From assembly GCF_017352095.1 (NCBI RefSeq), contig NZ_CP071463.1, forward strand, positions 2,046,001-2,110,000: a stretch of 64,000 nt of DNA, in the 5' to 3' direction. The stretch is from Natrinema longum. Lineage in GTDB: Archaea > Halobacteriota > Halobacteria > Halobacteriales > Natrialbaceae. Of the stretch, positions 54,923 through 63,832 are shown piece after piece (positions within the stretch are counted from its first letter, which is position 1; each line of letters begins with the position of its first letter). A program made the translations under genes and the position numbers. The notes below the pieces were generated by a model. That model was not told the DNA's origin. It was given only the letters and a program-made list of their open reading frames with translations, and did not search any database.

Positions 54923-55011
54923 GCGACGGCGACGAGCGGATCCGGCAGCGCAGTCCTCGCCCCTGCAAGATGGACAAGATTTTAAGCCACCGCGGGCTAC
55001 GTCCGGCTACT

Positions 55012-55164
55012 ATGGGTAAGAAATCGAAGGGCAAGAAGAAGCGACTTGCCAAACTCGAGAACCAGAACAGCCGCGTGCCGGCCTGGGTCATGATGAAGAC
55101 GGACATGGAAGTCCAGCGCAACCCCAAGCGACGCAACTGGCGGCGCAACGACACTGACGAGTAA
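55012..55164 (+). CDS. rpl39e: 50S ribosomal protein L39e
   Basis: A 50-residue highly basic protein ([18 protein letters not shown]...) with the L39e signature [11 protein letters not shown] and [11 protein letters not shown] at the C-terminus. L39e lines the ribosomal exit tunnel. It is 2 bp upstream of rpl31e; an AT-rich ttttaag at about 54979 may be the operon promoter. Confidence 0.97.
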   Translation: MGKKSKGKKKRLAKLENQNSRVPAWVMMKTDMEVQRNPKRRNWRRNDTDE

Positions 55165-55166
55165 CG

Positions 55167-55445
55167 ATGAGTGCAAGTGATTTCGAGGAACGTGTCGTCA
55201 CCGTTCCGCTGCGCGACGTCAAGAAGGGAGCCAACCACGAGGCCGCCGACTACGCGATGCGACTGGTCCGCGAACACCTCGCGAAACACTTCGCAGTCGA
55301 CGAGGAGGCCATCCGACTCGATCCCTCGATCAACGAGAAAGTCTGGTCGAACGGCCGCTCGAACCCGCCACGCAAGCTGCGCGTTCGCGCAGCCCGCTTC
55401 GACGAGGAGGGCGACGCCGTCGTCGAAGCCGAGGTCGCCGACTAA
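55167..55445 (+). CDS. rpl31e: 50S ribosomal protein L31e
   Basis: A 92-residue archaeal/eukaryotic large-subunit protein located near the tunnel exit. The family motifs are [21 protein letters not shown] near residue 9 and [18 protein letters not shown] near the C-terminus. It is sandwiched between rpl39e (2 bp) and eif6 (2 bp), the conserved archaeal order L39e-L31e-aIF6. Confidence 0.97.
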   Translation: MSASDFEERVVTVPLRDVKKGANHEAADYAMRLVREHLAKHFAVDEEAIRLDPSINEKVWSNGRSNPPRKLRVRAARFDEEGDAVVEAEVAD

Positions 55446-55447
55446 AC

Positions 55448-56113
55448 TTGCAACGCCTCGCCTTCGCCGGGTCGGCCTACGTCGGCGTCTTCGCCCGTGC
55501 GACCGACTCGTGCGTACTCGTTCGCCACGACGTCGACGACGACGTTGCTGCCGACCTGACCGACGAACTCGAGGTCCCGACGATCCGGACGACCGTCGGC
55601 GGGTCCTCGACGGTCGGCGCGCTAGCGACGGGTAACGAAAACGGATTGCTCGTCAGCTCCCGCGTCCTCGAGTACGAACGCGAGACGCTCGAGGAGACGG
55701 TCGATCTCCCGGTCGCGGAACTACCGGGCAGTATCAACGCTGCCGGCAACGTCGTCCTCGCGAACGATTACGGTGCCTACGTCCATCCGGACCTGCCCCG
55801 CGATGCGGTTCAGATCGTCAAAGACACCCTCGAGGTCCCCGTCCAACGCGGCGACCTCGCGGGCGTCCGGACCGTCGGGACGGCCGCGGTGGCGACGAAC
55901 ACCGGCGTGCTCTGCCACCCGAAGGCGACCGACGCGGAACTCGATGGGCTCGAGGACGCCCTGGACGTCCGGGCCGACGTCGGCACGGTCAACTACGGCG
56001 CGCCGCTGGTCGGCTCGGGTCTGATCGCCAACGAAGCCGGCTACGTCGTCGGCGAGGAGACGACCGGCCCCGAACTGGGCCGGATCGAGGACGCGCTCGG
56101 CTATCTCGACTGA
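55448..56113 (+). CDS. eif6: Translation initiation factor 6 (aIF6)
   Basis: Ribosome anti-association factor that binds the 50S subunit, 221 residues with the pentein-like fold of repeated segments (for example [18 protein letters not shown] and [13 protein letters not shown]). The start is a TTG at 55448 (protein [18 protein letters not shown]), supported by the conserved [14 protein letters not shown]-terminus. The TGA stop at 56111-56113 is the left TGA flank of a palindromic element, so the insertion lies exactly at the end of the gene. Confidence 0.95.
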   Translation: MQRLAFAGSAYVGVFARATDSCVLVRHDVDDDVAADLTDELEVPTIRTTVGGSSTVGALATGNENGLLVSSRVLEYERETLEETVDLPVAELPGSINAAGNVVLANDYGAYVHPDLPRDAVQIVKDTLEVPVQRGDLAGVRTVGTAAVATNTGVLCHPKATDAELDGLEDALDVRADVGTVNYGAPLVGSGLIANEAGYVVGEETTGPELGRIEDALGYLD

Positions 56114-56193
56114 TACGGTTTGCTGTAAGTCATTGCCGGCACAACCGCTGCCCGGGTCGCGGTTGCGCCGGTACATCGTTACAGCAATCCGTA
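56114..56193. mobile_element. Palindromic MITE-like element (family A), intact copy
   Basis: An 80-bp imperfect palindrome with ends tacggtttgctgtaa and ttacagcaatccgta, inner arms ccggcacaaccgc / gcggttgcgccgg, and TGA on both sides (56111-56113 and 56194-56196). The left TGA doubles as the eif6 stop codon. It matches the nested element at 17973-18051 in its ends and in the TGA flanks. It is non-coding and could form a strong hairpin in the eif6 transcript. Confidence 0.78.
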
Positions 56194-56267
56194 TGAGGGC
56201 CCCTTCGAGGGCCACGTTCGTTTTTCACCATCTCGATCGAACTCACGGACTCGAGTTCGATCGCGTC

Positions 56268-56579
56268 TCACCGACGTTCGAACCGATGTAACACGACATC
56301 GCTGTCGTCGTCCCACTCGAAGTTCTCGTGGGCGCGCTCGAGCAGGCGACGGTACCCCTCGAGATCCTCCATCCCTTCGGCCCGGGCATCCTCGTCGGTC
56401 AGGTCCCCGAGCGTGCGCTCTCGGATGGCGGTCACCTCGAAGGTCGCGTCCTCGATCGTGAACGTGTCCCCTTCCGCGGCGTACTGGTGGCCGCGGTGGA
56501 TCTGTGTGACCTCACCCTCGAGGGCCTGGGTTTGCATTCGCTCGCTGGGCAACAGTTCGCCGGGATCGAGTTCGCTCAT
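56268..56579 (-). CDS. ASCH-domain protein
   Basis: A 103-residue protein (MSELDPGELLPSERM...) with the pattern of the ASCH/PUA-like RNA-binding fold: ALEGEVTQIHRGHQYA near residue 19, FTIEDATFEVTAIRERTLGDL, and a C-terminal FEWDDDSDVVLHRFE. ASCH proteins are thought to bind RNA or act on modified nucleotides; no catalytic role is assigned. It faces the opposite way from the flanking eif6 and rplX genes. Start at 56579 fits the family N-terminus. Confidence 0.78.
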   Translation of the reverse strand: MSELDPGELLPSERMQTQALEGEVTQIHRGHQYAAEGDTFTIEDATFEVTAIRERTLGDLTDEDARAEGMEDLEGYRRLLERAHENFEWDDDSDVVLHRFERR

Positions 56580-56731
56580 GGGAGCGGGTTCGGTCCGGCG
56601 GAGTAAAATCCTTGACCCTCCGCTCGGTGGGTGATTCGAGGGTGACAGCACGTCTCGTCGTCCGTCCCGGCGGTTGCACCCGCTCGAATGGGAAGGGAAG
56701 ATTCTTCCGACTGCCTGCCGGATGGAGAGGT

Positions 56732-56908
56732 ATGAGTCAATTTACGGTCAGTGGTCGGTTCAAGAGCCGCGACGGGTTCGCGGAGTTCGAGACGACGATC
56801 GACGCCGAAAACGAGAACGTCGCCCGCGAACACACCTTCTGCCAGTTCGGCAGCCAGCACGGGCTCAAGCGCAGCGAGATCGAACTCGAGGAGGTATCCC
56901 AGCAATGA
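56732..56908 (+). CDS. rplX: 50S ribosomal protein LX (L18a/L20e family)
   Basis: A 58-residue archaeal ribosomal protein LX (MSQFTVSGRFKSRDGF...) with the expected GLKRSEIELEEV C-terminus. The gene leads the conserved rplX-pfdA-ftsY unit: its stop overlaps the pfdA ATG by 4 bp (ATGA). Confidence 0.95.
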   Translation: MSQFTVSGRFKSRDGFAEFETTIDAENENVAREHTFCQFGSQHGLKRSEIELEEVSQQ

Positions 56909-57351
56909 GTCAACAGCAACTCCAGCAGCTCTCCCAGGAACTCCAGGAGATCGAAGAACAGATCGAGGCCCTGCAGACGAACGTCGAGGCAATCCAGCAG
57001 GAAAAGACCGAGGTCGACGAGGCCATCGAAGCCCTCGACACGCTCGAGACCGGCTCGACCGTCCAGATGCCGCTTGGCGGCGGCGCGTATCTCCGAACGA
57101 CGATCGAGAACATCGACGAAGTGATCGTCGACCTCGGTGCCGACTACGCCGCGGAGTTCGAGGAGGACGACGCCGTCGATGCCCTCGAGAACAAGAAAGA
57201 GCACCTCGACGACCAGATCGACGAGCTCAACGAGGAGATCGCCGAACTCGAGACCGAGAGCAGCGAACTCGAGCAGCAGGCCCAGCAGCTCCAACAGCAG
57301 GCGATGCAACAGCAGATGCAGGGGATGGGTCAGGGTCAGCCCGACGAGTAA
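56905..57351 (+). CDS. pfdA: Prefoldin alpha subunit
   Basis: Hexameric co-chaperone subunit that captures nascent proteins and hands them to the thermosome. The 148-residue product has the prefoldin shape: N-terminal coiled coil (QELQEIEEQIEALQTNVEAI), a beta-hairpin core with PLGGGAYLR near residue 54, and a C-terminal coiled coil, plus a Gln/Met-rich tail (QQQAMQQQMQGMGQG) that is probably flexible. Translationally coupled to rplX by overlap; ftsY follows after 27 bp. Confidence 0.95.
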   Translation: MSQQQLQQLSQELQEIEEQIEALQTNVEAIQQEKTEVDEAIEALDTLETGSTVQMPLGGGAYLRTTIENIDEVIVDLGADYAAEFEEDDAVDALENKKEHLDDQIDELNEEIAELETESSELEQQAQQLQQQAMQQQMQGMGQGQPDE

Positions 57352-57378
57352 CGCGGCGCAGGCAGTCTTATCGATACC

Positions 57379-58926
57379 ATGTTCGACAACCTGAAGGATA
57401 AGCTCGGGAGCTTCCGGAAAGACGCCGAAGAGGCCGCCGAAGAGAACGTCGAGGAGGTCGACGAGGACGAACTCGAGGACGAAGAGATGGAGGCGGTCGA
57501 CCCCGACGCAACGCCGACGGAGGCGACGGCTGCGGAAGCAACCGATACTACCCCCGAAACGGCGGCCGCCGAGACGGCAGCCTCGGCGTCCGCTGCGGTG
57601 GAGCCGGACGCGGACCGAGAGCCGGACGCGGAATCGAAGCAAGGGGCAACGACCGAGTCCGCCACTGCGGACGCGGCCGACGCCGCCGGACAGGAGCCGG
57701 CGACCGATTCCGACTCCGACGACGCCGATTCGGTCACGGACGAACCGAGGTCCGCCGAGGAGCCGACCGAGACGGCGGCCGGTGACGAGGAATCGCCTGC
57801 CGACGAGGACGAGGGAGACGACGCCGACGACGGCGGACGGACCGGCTTCGGAGCCAAGGCCAGATCCCTCTTTACGGGGTCCTCGGACGACCCCGAGTCG
57901 GACTCGGACGAGACGACTCCCGAGGAAGCGCAGGCCCCTGAGGCAACTCCGGGCGAGGAACCGGTCGACGTGGCGGCCGGTACCGAGGAATCGCCCGTCG
58001 ACGAGGACGAGGGAGACGACGCCGACGACGGCAACTCGACCGGGTTCGGCACGAAGGCCAAGTCCCTCGTCAAAGGGAAGTTCGTCATCGAGGAGGAGGA
58101 CCTCGAGGGGCCCCTCCACGAACTCGAGATGGCGTTGCTCTCGAGCGATGTCGAGATGGGCGTCGCCGAGGAGATCCTCGACAACATCCGCGACGAACTG
58201 GTCGGCGAGACGCGGACCTTCACGACCTCGACCGGCGAGGTCGTCGAGGAGGCGCTACACAACGCGATCTACGACGTGATCAGCGTCGGCCAGTTCGACT
58301 TCGACGAGCGCATCGCCGTCGAGGACAGGCCGGTCACCATTATCTTCACCGGTGTCAACGGGGTCGGGAAGACCACCTCGATCGCCAAGATGAGCCGCTA
58401 CTTCGAGGAACGGGGCTACTCGACGGTGATGGCAAACGGCGATACGTACCGTGCGGGTGCCAACGAGCAGATCCAGGAACACGCCGACGCCCTGGGAACG
58501 AAGTGTATCAGCCACGAACAGGGTGGCGATCCCGCTGCGGTGTTGTACGATGCCGTCGAGTACGCGGAGGCAAACGACGTCGATATCGTCCTCGGCGATA
58601 CGGCGGGCCGACTCCACACCAACGAGGGGTTGATGGACCAACTCGAGAAGATCGGTCGCGTCGTCGATCCCGACATGACGCTGTTCGTCGACGAGGCCGT
58701 GGCCGGACAGGACGCGGTCAACCGCGCCCGCGAGTTCGACGAGGCCGCGGAAATCGACGGTGCCATCCTGACGAAAGCCGACGCCGACTCCAACGGCGGT
58801 GCGGCGATCTCGGTCGCTCACGTCACCGGGAAGCCGATCCTGTTTCTCGGTGTCGGGCAGGGGTACGACGACCTCGAGCGGTTCGATCCCGACGAGATGG
58901 TCGAGCGGCTGTTGGCCGACGAGTAG
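57379..58926 (+). CDS. ftsY: Signal recognition particle receptor FtsY
   Basis: SRP receptor GTPase that docks ribosome-SRP complexes at the membrane. The 515-residue product has an acidic, low-complexity N-terminal region (about 1-225) and a C-terminal NG domain with G1 GVNGVGKTTS near residue 325, DTAGRL near 406 and TKADAD near 463. The acidic region contains a duplicated unit: EESPADEDEGDDADDG...TGFGAKARSL (about 135-165) and EESPVDEDEGDDADDG...TGFGTKAKSL (about 201-232). The second copy abuts the N domain, where bacterial FtsY has its amphipathic membrane-targeting helix; the N-terminus MFDNLKDKLGSFRK is another candidate helix. The long acidic extension is normal for halophiles. Confidence 0.95.
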   Translation: MFDNLKDKLGSFRKDAEEAAEENVEEVDEDELEDEEMEAVDPDATPTEATAAEATDTTPETAAAETAASASAAVEPDADREPDAESKQGATTESATADAADAAGQEPATDSDSDDADSVTDEPRSAEEPTETAAGDEESPADEDEGDDADDGGRTGFGAKARSLFTGSSDDPESDSDETTPEEAQAPEATPGEEPVDVAAGTEESPVDEDEGDDADDGNSTGFGTKAKSLVKGKFVIEEEDLEGPLHELEMALLSSDVEMGVAEEILDNIRDELVGETRTFTTSTGEVVEEALHNAIYDVISVGQFDFDERIAVEDRPVTIIFTGVNGVGKTTSIAKMSRYFEERGYSTVMANGDTYRAGANEQIQEHADALGTKCISHEQGGDPAAVLYDAVEYAEANDVDIVLGDTAGRLHTNEGLMDQLEKIGRVVDPDMTLFVDEAVAGQDAVNRAREFDEAAEIDGAILTKADADSNGGAAISVAHVTGKPILFLGVGQGYDDLERFDPDEMVERLLADE

Positions 58927-58995
58927 GCGGCCGTCGCCACGTCGGATTTCCAATTATTGCAGAAGACACTTATTGTTTCTTTGAGACGTTTGCGT

Positions 58996-59679
58996 ATGAG
59001 CCGCCTTCGTTCCCGACGCGCCCTCCTCGCCTCTATTGCGACGTCTATCGCGGTCACGACGGGCGGTTTCGAGTACGGTGCGAGCGATCCGAGCGAGCGG
59101 CTCCTCGAGTCGGGGACCGTCCCTGCGGACTGGTACGAGTGTCGCGATGTCACTCGGCCCGAGCCGGACCCACCGGACGATGCGGACGCACTCGAGCCCC
59201 TGGAGTATCCCACACCGCCGTCGCAGTCCTGTTTCGAGGGACAGCGTCCCCCATCGAACCGTTCGTCGGCGACGCGCTCGGATGGGGACTCCGATCGGCC
59301 GGACTGTTCACCAGCGTCGGTGCAGGTCTCGGCTGCGAGCCAGTACGTTCTCGCGTTCGAGCGGGCGTATCGACGGAACGCGTTCATCGAGCGGTATCGG
59401 TCCGCGGCGCGAATCGTCGAGCTTCGACGGGTCGACTATCGAACGGCTGCGGTCGGCTCGACCGCCAACGCCGATGCCGTCCTGGTGGCACTCCGCTACG
59501 ATCTGACGACCGGCACACGACAGTCCCCCCGGGACTCACGTGTGCAGTGGGACATCCGTACGACCTACTACGTCGATGACCGGTCGGTTTTTCGGGCTCG
59601 ATACAGCGGCGTCGCCGAGGAGCTGACGTTCGTTCCCGATCCGCGAACGCGGGGGGAACTCGTCGCCTGTTTCGGCTAA
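58996..59679 (+). CDS. Putative secreted protein of unknown function
   Basis: A 227-residue protein whose N-terminus MSRLRSRRALLASIATSIAV looks like a signal sequence with an RR pair followed by hydrophobic residues, compatible with Tat export, the main route in haloarchaea. There is no clear lipobox cysteine. The mature part is polar with several cysteines and a C-terminal domain of alternating charged and hydrophobic residues (QWDIRTTYYVDDRSVFRA). I do not recognise the family. It lies 70 bp after ftsY in the same direction. Confidence 0.6.
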   Translation: MSRLRSRRALLASIATSIAVTTGGFEYGASDPSERLLESGTVPADWYECRDVTRPEPDPPDDADALEPLEYPTPPSQSCFEGQRPPSNRSSATRSDGDSDRPDCSPASVQVSAASQYVLAFERAYRRNAFIERYRSAARIVELRRVDYRTAAVGSTANADAVLVALRYDLTTGTRQSPRDSRVQWDIRTTYYVDDRSVFRARYSGVAEELTFVPDPRTRGELVACFG

Positions 59680-60057
59680 CGTTTCCCGTGGGCGCTGTTG
59701 GTGGCCGCCGGTCTCTGGTCGTCCACCCGTCTCGAAGCACTGGCCCGTCGTGGACTCGCGTCGGTCACTCGGTACCGGGTATAATTGCCTTCATTACCGA
59801 CGCTTCGATCGTCGGTCTCGACCGTAACCGGCGTCTAATGGCGTCCCGTCGACGATTCCCGACTGGTTTCGTGATCGGTCGCCGAACCTTGTGGCAATAT
59901 TTACTGGTGGGGCCGACCCACGTCATGATTCGCCGAGTTACGGAGGCGTATAGGTGTGGGGTTGCATTACCCGTTAAACAATGGCTCTTCAAAAGCATCT
60001 GCGACAGACGGCACGTGTCGGTTCGTTCGCTGCCGTCCGAACGCAGAGGTGGTTCGT
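59680..60057. other. Intergenic region upstream of the siroheme reductase gene
   Basis: A 378-bp non-coding stretch. AT-rich patches at about 59779-59786 (gtataatt) and 59895-59903 (caatattta) could be TATA boxes; the latter would give a leader of about 130 nt before the GTG at 60058. I see no recognised riboswitch or RNA gene. Confidence 0.4.
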
Positions 60058-61779
60058 GTGAATACAGTCGAAGAACACAAACAGGAGAAACATCCCCTCG
60101 ACGTCGTCGACGACGTCTACGACTACGCCGACGAGGAACTCTCCTTCGAGGAAATCGAGGATCGTGCCGGCGGCGGCGAGTGGGAGCGGCTGAAGTGGGC
60201 CGGCATGTACGCCCAGAAGCAGGAGGGCTACTTCATGATCCGGACCAAGGTGCCGGGCGGGAAGCTCACGCCCGAGCAGGCCGAAGTGATCGGCGAGGTC
60301 ACCGACGACCTCGCGGTCGCCCCCGAGGAGTACGGCGGCGAGGAACAGAACGAACTCTGGGGCGACGCCTACCTCGACATCACGACCCGACAGGACATCC
60401 AGAAACACTGGATCCGCGTCGAGGACGTGCCCGAGATGTGGGACCGCTACGACGAGGTCGGCCTGACGACGGTCCAGGGCTGCGGTGACTCGGCCCGAAA
60501 CGTCCTCGGCTGCCCCGCGGCCGGCCTCGACGACCACGAGTGTTTCAACGCGCAGCCGGTCATCGAGGCGGTCTCGGACTTCTTCACCGAGAACCGCGAG
60601 TACGCCAACCTCCCCCGGAAGTTCAAGATCACGATCACGGGCTGTGCCCACGACTGCGCCCAGTCCCAGATCAACGACGTTGGACTCGTCCCCGCAAAAA
60701 AGGAGATCGGCGTCTCCGGCGAAGCCGGAGGCTCGTCGGACTCGTCCGACGGTGGCGAGTCCCTCTACGGCTTCCACGCCCGCGTCGGCGGCGGCCTCTC
60801 CGACGGCCCGCGGATGGGCTCCGAACTCGACGCCTTCATCAGGCCCGAGGACGCCGTCGAGTTCTGTCGCGCCGTCGCCCAGACGTTCAAGGAACTGGGT
60901 GACCGGAACAACCGCGGCGTCTGTCGCATGCGGTATCTCGTCGAGCAGCTGGGGGCCGAGAAGTTCGAGGAGGCCGTCCGCGACCGCTGTACCGTCGACC
61001 TGCCGACCGGCGGCCAGAACCTGACCGTCGGCTATCAGGGCGACCACGTCGGCGTCCACGAGCAGAAACAGGACGGGCTCAACTACGTCGGCTTCAACGT
61101 GATCGCCGGCCGCATGGGCGGCGACGAGTTCGCCGCGGCGGCCCGCGCTGCCGAGACGTACGGGACCGAGGACGCTTCCGTCCGCCTCGCGACGGACCAG
61201 AACTTCCTCATCACCCACATCCCCGACGAGAACGTCGACGACCTGCTGGCGGAGCCGTTCGCTCAGGAGTACAGCCCCGATCCGGGGCCGTTCTCGCGGG
61301 GCGCAGTCGGCTGTACCGGCAACGAGTTCTGTAACTACGCCATCATCGAGACGAAAAAGCGAACCAAGCGCTGGGCTCGCGAACTCGACGACCGCATCGA
61401 CGTCCCCGACGACATCGAGGCCATCCGGATGCACATGTCCGGCTGCTCCGCGTCGTGTGCCCAGCCCCAGATCGCCGACATCGGCTTCCGCGGCGAGACG
61501 GTCAAGCTCGAGGACGGCGACGACATCGTCGAGGGAATGGACTTCGGTCTCGGCGGCTCGCTGGGTGCCGACAACGAGTTCCTCGACTGGGTCGAGAGCG
61601 CCGTCCCCGCCGATTCCGTGATCCCGGCCTTAGAGCAGTTGTTCGAGGCCTACAGCGAGGATCGCGACGAGGGCGAGAAGTTCTACGAGTGGTGTCGTGG
61701 CGTCGACAACGCCGAGCTGCGATCGATCATGCAAGGGGCCGACGCGCCGGTCGCACGGGGTGTTGCCCATGGGGATTAA
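60058..61779 (+). CDS. Siroheme-[4Fe-4S] nitrite/sulfite reductase
   Basis: A 573-residue siroheme enzyme of the assimilatory nitrite/sulfite reductase superfamily, carrying out six-electron reduction of sulfite to sulfide or nitrite to ammonia in the cytosol. The siroheme/cluster ligands are complete: CTGNEFC near residue 420 (C-x5-C) and CSASC near residue 462 (C-x3-C). The N-terminal half repeats the fold, with GCGDSARNVLGCP and GCAHDCAQSQ. A Ser/Gly/Asp-rich insertion (about 223-237) is unusual. The GTG at 60058 is chosen because sequence further upstream lacks homology. Its end overlaps the next gene by 11 bp, so the two are translated together and likely form one enzyme system. Confidence 0.87.
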   Translation: MNTVEEHKQEKHPLDVVDDVYDYADEELSFEEIEDRAGGGEWERLKWAGMYAQKQEGYFMIRTKVPGGKLTPEQAEVIGEVTDDLAVAPEEYGGEEQNELWGDAYLDITTRQDIQKHWIRVEDVPEMWDRYDEVGLTTVQGCGDSARNVLGCPAAGLDDHECFNAQPVIEAVSDFFTENREYANLPRKFKITITGCAHDCAQSQINDVGLVPAKKEIGVSGEAGGSSDSSDGGESLYGFHARVGGGLSDGPRMGSELDAFIRPEDAVEFCRAVAQTFKELGDRNNRGVCRMRYLVEQLGAEKFEEAVRDRCTVDLPTGGQNLTVGYQGDHVGVHEQKQDGLNYVGFNVIAGRMGGDEFAAAARAAETYGTEDASVRLATDQNFLITHIPDENVDDLLAEPFAQEYSPDPGPFSRGAVGCTGNEFCNYAIIETKKRTKRWARELDDRIDVPDDIEAIRMHMSGCSASCAQPQIADIGFRGETVKLEDGDDIVEGMDFGLGGSLGADNEFLDWVESAVPADSVIPALEQLFEAYSEDRDEGEKFYEWCRGVDNAELRSIMQGADAPVARGVAHGD

Positions 61780-63376
61780 CGGCGAGGACGAACAGCGTTT
61801 CCCCCACGTGCCGTCGTCGGACGACGATGACGACGCCGTCGTCGTCCCCGACGCCGAGGGCGGCGCGTCCCGTTCCCGGGAGAACACGGACCACGCTCGA
61901 GAGGGCGCTATCGCGACCGACGGCGGCGCGAACGCCGAGGGCGATAGCTGCTCGCCGAACACCTGCACCTGCGGCGAGCAGACCGGTACCGACGCCGAAC
62001 CGGAAACGAAGCCCGTCGCCACGGACGGTGCCGGCGTCGCCAACGTCGACGAGATGGGCGAACTCGGCGACCTCGAGTTCACCGAGCCCGCCGAGAACGT
62101 CAGTCAGGACGTCTACGACGACGCCCCCGACACTCGCGTCGGAATTCCGGACGGGGTCGACCTCGAGACGCCCGAGTACTCGATCCGCTCGCGGATGAAC
62201 GACATCGAGACGCCGGATGAGAAGACCTGGTTCATGGAACTGGACGAGGCGGTCATCGACGAGGGACGGTGTATCCAGTGTGGGACCTGCGTCGCCGCCT
62301 GTCCGTCGGACTCGATCGGCGTCGGCGACGACGGCCTGCCGGAACTGGTCAAGATGTGTACCGGCTGTTCGATGTGTTGGGACTTCTGTCCCCGCGGCGG
62401 GATGCGCTACGAGCGCCAGTGGAAGATCACCGGCGGCGAGGACAACGTCAAGGGCGCGGGCGACCCGATCACGGAGTTCTCCGCGAAGGTCGAGGACGAC
62501 TGGACCGACGAGGCCCAGGACGGCGGCGTCGTCACCGGCGTCCTCGCGACGCTGCTCGAGGAAGGCGAGATCGACGGCGCGCTTGTCGCGACCGAGAGCG
62601 AAGACGAAGCCTGGAAGGCCGAGAGCTACCTCGCCACGACGACCGAGGACCTCATCGCAAACGCCGGCACCGTCTACAACCAGACGCTCGCGCTGGGCAA
62701 CCTCGACCTCGAACAGTGGGAACACAAACTCCCCGACAAGGACTGGGAGGACCTCTCACTGGCCATCGTCGGCACGCCCTGTGAGATCGAGGGCATCCGC
62801 GCCCTGCAGGACTTCGAGTGGGACTACCAGGCCCAGGACGAGGGTATCCGCGCGGTCGATTACACGATCGCGCTGATGTGTACCAAGAACTTCAACTACC
62901 ACAGCCTCATGGGCGAGCAGCTAGAGGAGCAACGTGGCATCTCACCCGCGGAGATCGGCAAGATGGACGTCCTCGACGGCAAGATGATGGTCTACGACCA
63001 CGACGGCGAGATGATCGTCGAGGAGGACATCGAGAACTTCCACGACGCCGCGCTCAAGGGCTGTGACGAGTGTGCCGACTTCACCGGCTTCTGTTCGGAC
63101 ATCACCGTCGGCTCCGTCGGCTCGAGCGACGAGTACTCGAGCGTCATTATCCGGACCGAGCAGGGGATGAAGGCCTGGGAACTCACCGAGCCGAACCTCG
63201 ACTACCACGACTTAGAGGACAAGTCGGCGGTCGGCAAACTCCAGGGCTGGGACAAGAAGAAGGCCTTCGAGAGCCTCGAGCGGCCCTTCGATCCCGACGC
63301 CCCGCGGTTCATCGAGTACACCGACCACGCCGAGAACTACGGGACGGCACTGAACCCCCACGATCAGGGGCACTGA
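61769..63376 (+). CDS. FrhB-family F420-type oxidoreductase with two [4Fe-4S] clusters
   Basis: A 535-residue protein. Residues 1-125 are acidic and disordered but contain a cysteine cluster (SCSPNTCTCGEQ). Two ferredoxin motifs follow, CIQCGTCVAACP (about 168-179) and CTGCSMCWDFCP (about 197-208). The C-terminal two thirds is the coenzyme F420 hydrogenase/dehydrogenase beta (FrhB) fold with VGTPCEIEGIRAL, MCTKNFNY and the typical CDECADFTGFCSDITVGSVGS. FrhB proteins pass electrons between F420H2, flavin and iron-sulfur clusters. The overlap with the siroheme reductase strongly suggests it is the electron donor subunit. Confidence 0.87.
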   Translation: MGINGEDEQRFPHVPSSDDDDDAVVVPDAEGGASRSRENTDHAREGAIATDGGANAEGDSCSPNTCTCGEQTGTDAEPETKPVATDGAGVANVDEMGELGDLEFTEPAENVSQDVYDDAPDTRVGIPDGVDLETPEYSIRSRMNDIETPDEKTWFMELDEAVIDEGRCIQCGTCVAACPSDSIGVGDDGLPELVKMCTGCSMCWDFCPRGGMRYERQWKITGGEDNVKGAGDPITEFSAKVEDDWTDEAQDGGVVTGVLATLLEEGEIDGALVATESEDEAWKAESYLATTTEDLIANAGTVYNQTLALGNLDLEQWEHKLPDKDWEDLSLAIVGTPCEIEGIRALQDFEWDYQAQDEGIRAVDYTIALMCTKNFNYHSLMGEQLEEQRGISPAEIGKMDVLDGKMMVYDHDGEMIVEEDIENFHDAALKGCDECADFTGFCSDITVGSVGSSDEYSSVIIRTEQGMKAWELTEPNLDYHDLEDKSAVGKLQGWDKKKAFESLERPFDPDAPRFIEYTDHAENYGTALNPHDQGH

Positions 63377-63463
63377 CCGGGCCCGATCCGGATTCATCGC
63401 CGGTATCTTTTCCCGTCGTTCTTTTCCGGTGAGTAGTGAGAACTAGCTGTTCGAGACCGCACG

Positions 63464-63832
63464 CTACGGCGAAGCGAGACGCGCCTCCGTGCGGACGAAC
63501 AGGAACAGTCCGAGGAGAGCGAACGCTGTTGCCGTCACGCCAGTAATCGCGCCGATGAGGGGGTATGCCATTCCACCCAACAGCCACAACACACCGAGAT
63601 AGAACGCAAAGCCCGTCCCGAGAAGATAGAGAATCGGATGCCAGTATCGCGTCCTGGAGACGACTGGGCCAACGAGGAGGGCCACTCCGATGAGGCCAAA
63701 CTGGAGCGCGGATCCGGTCGCCATCGGCGACACGAAAACGGCCAGATACAGGTGGATACAGGCGAGGGCGAGACTCAACGACAGAAACAGTCGCCGTAAT
63801 AGGCCCGTGTCGCTCCCGGATGTGGCTCCCAT
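63464..63832 (-). CDS. Small four-helix membrane protein of unknown function
   Basis: A 122-residue hydrophobic protein with about four membrane segments (for example LFLSLSLALACIHLYLAVFV, LQFGLIGVALLVGPVV, ILYLLGTGFAFYLGVLWLL and GVTATAFALLGLFLFV). N-terminus MGATSGSDTGLLRR is short and cytoplasmic by the positive-inside rule. No recognised family. It is convergent with the FrhB gene. The remaining 168 bases of the window contain no complete gene. Confidence 0.65.
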   Translation of the reverse strand: MGATSGSDTGLLRRLFLSLSLALACIHLYLAVFVSPMATGSALQFGLIGVALLVGPVVSRTRYWHPILYLLGTGFAFYLGVLWLLGGMAYPLIGAITGVTATAFALLGLFLFVRTEARLASP

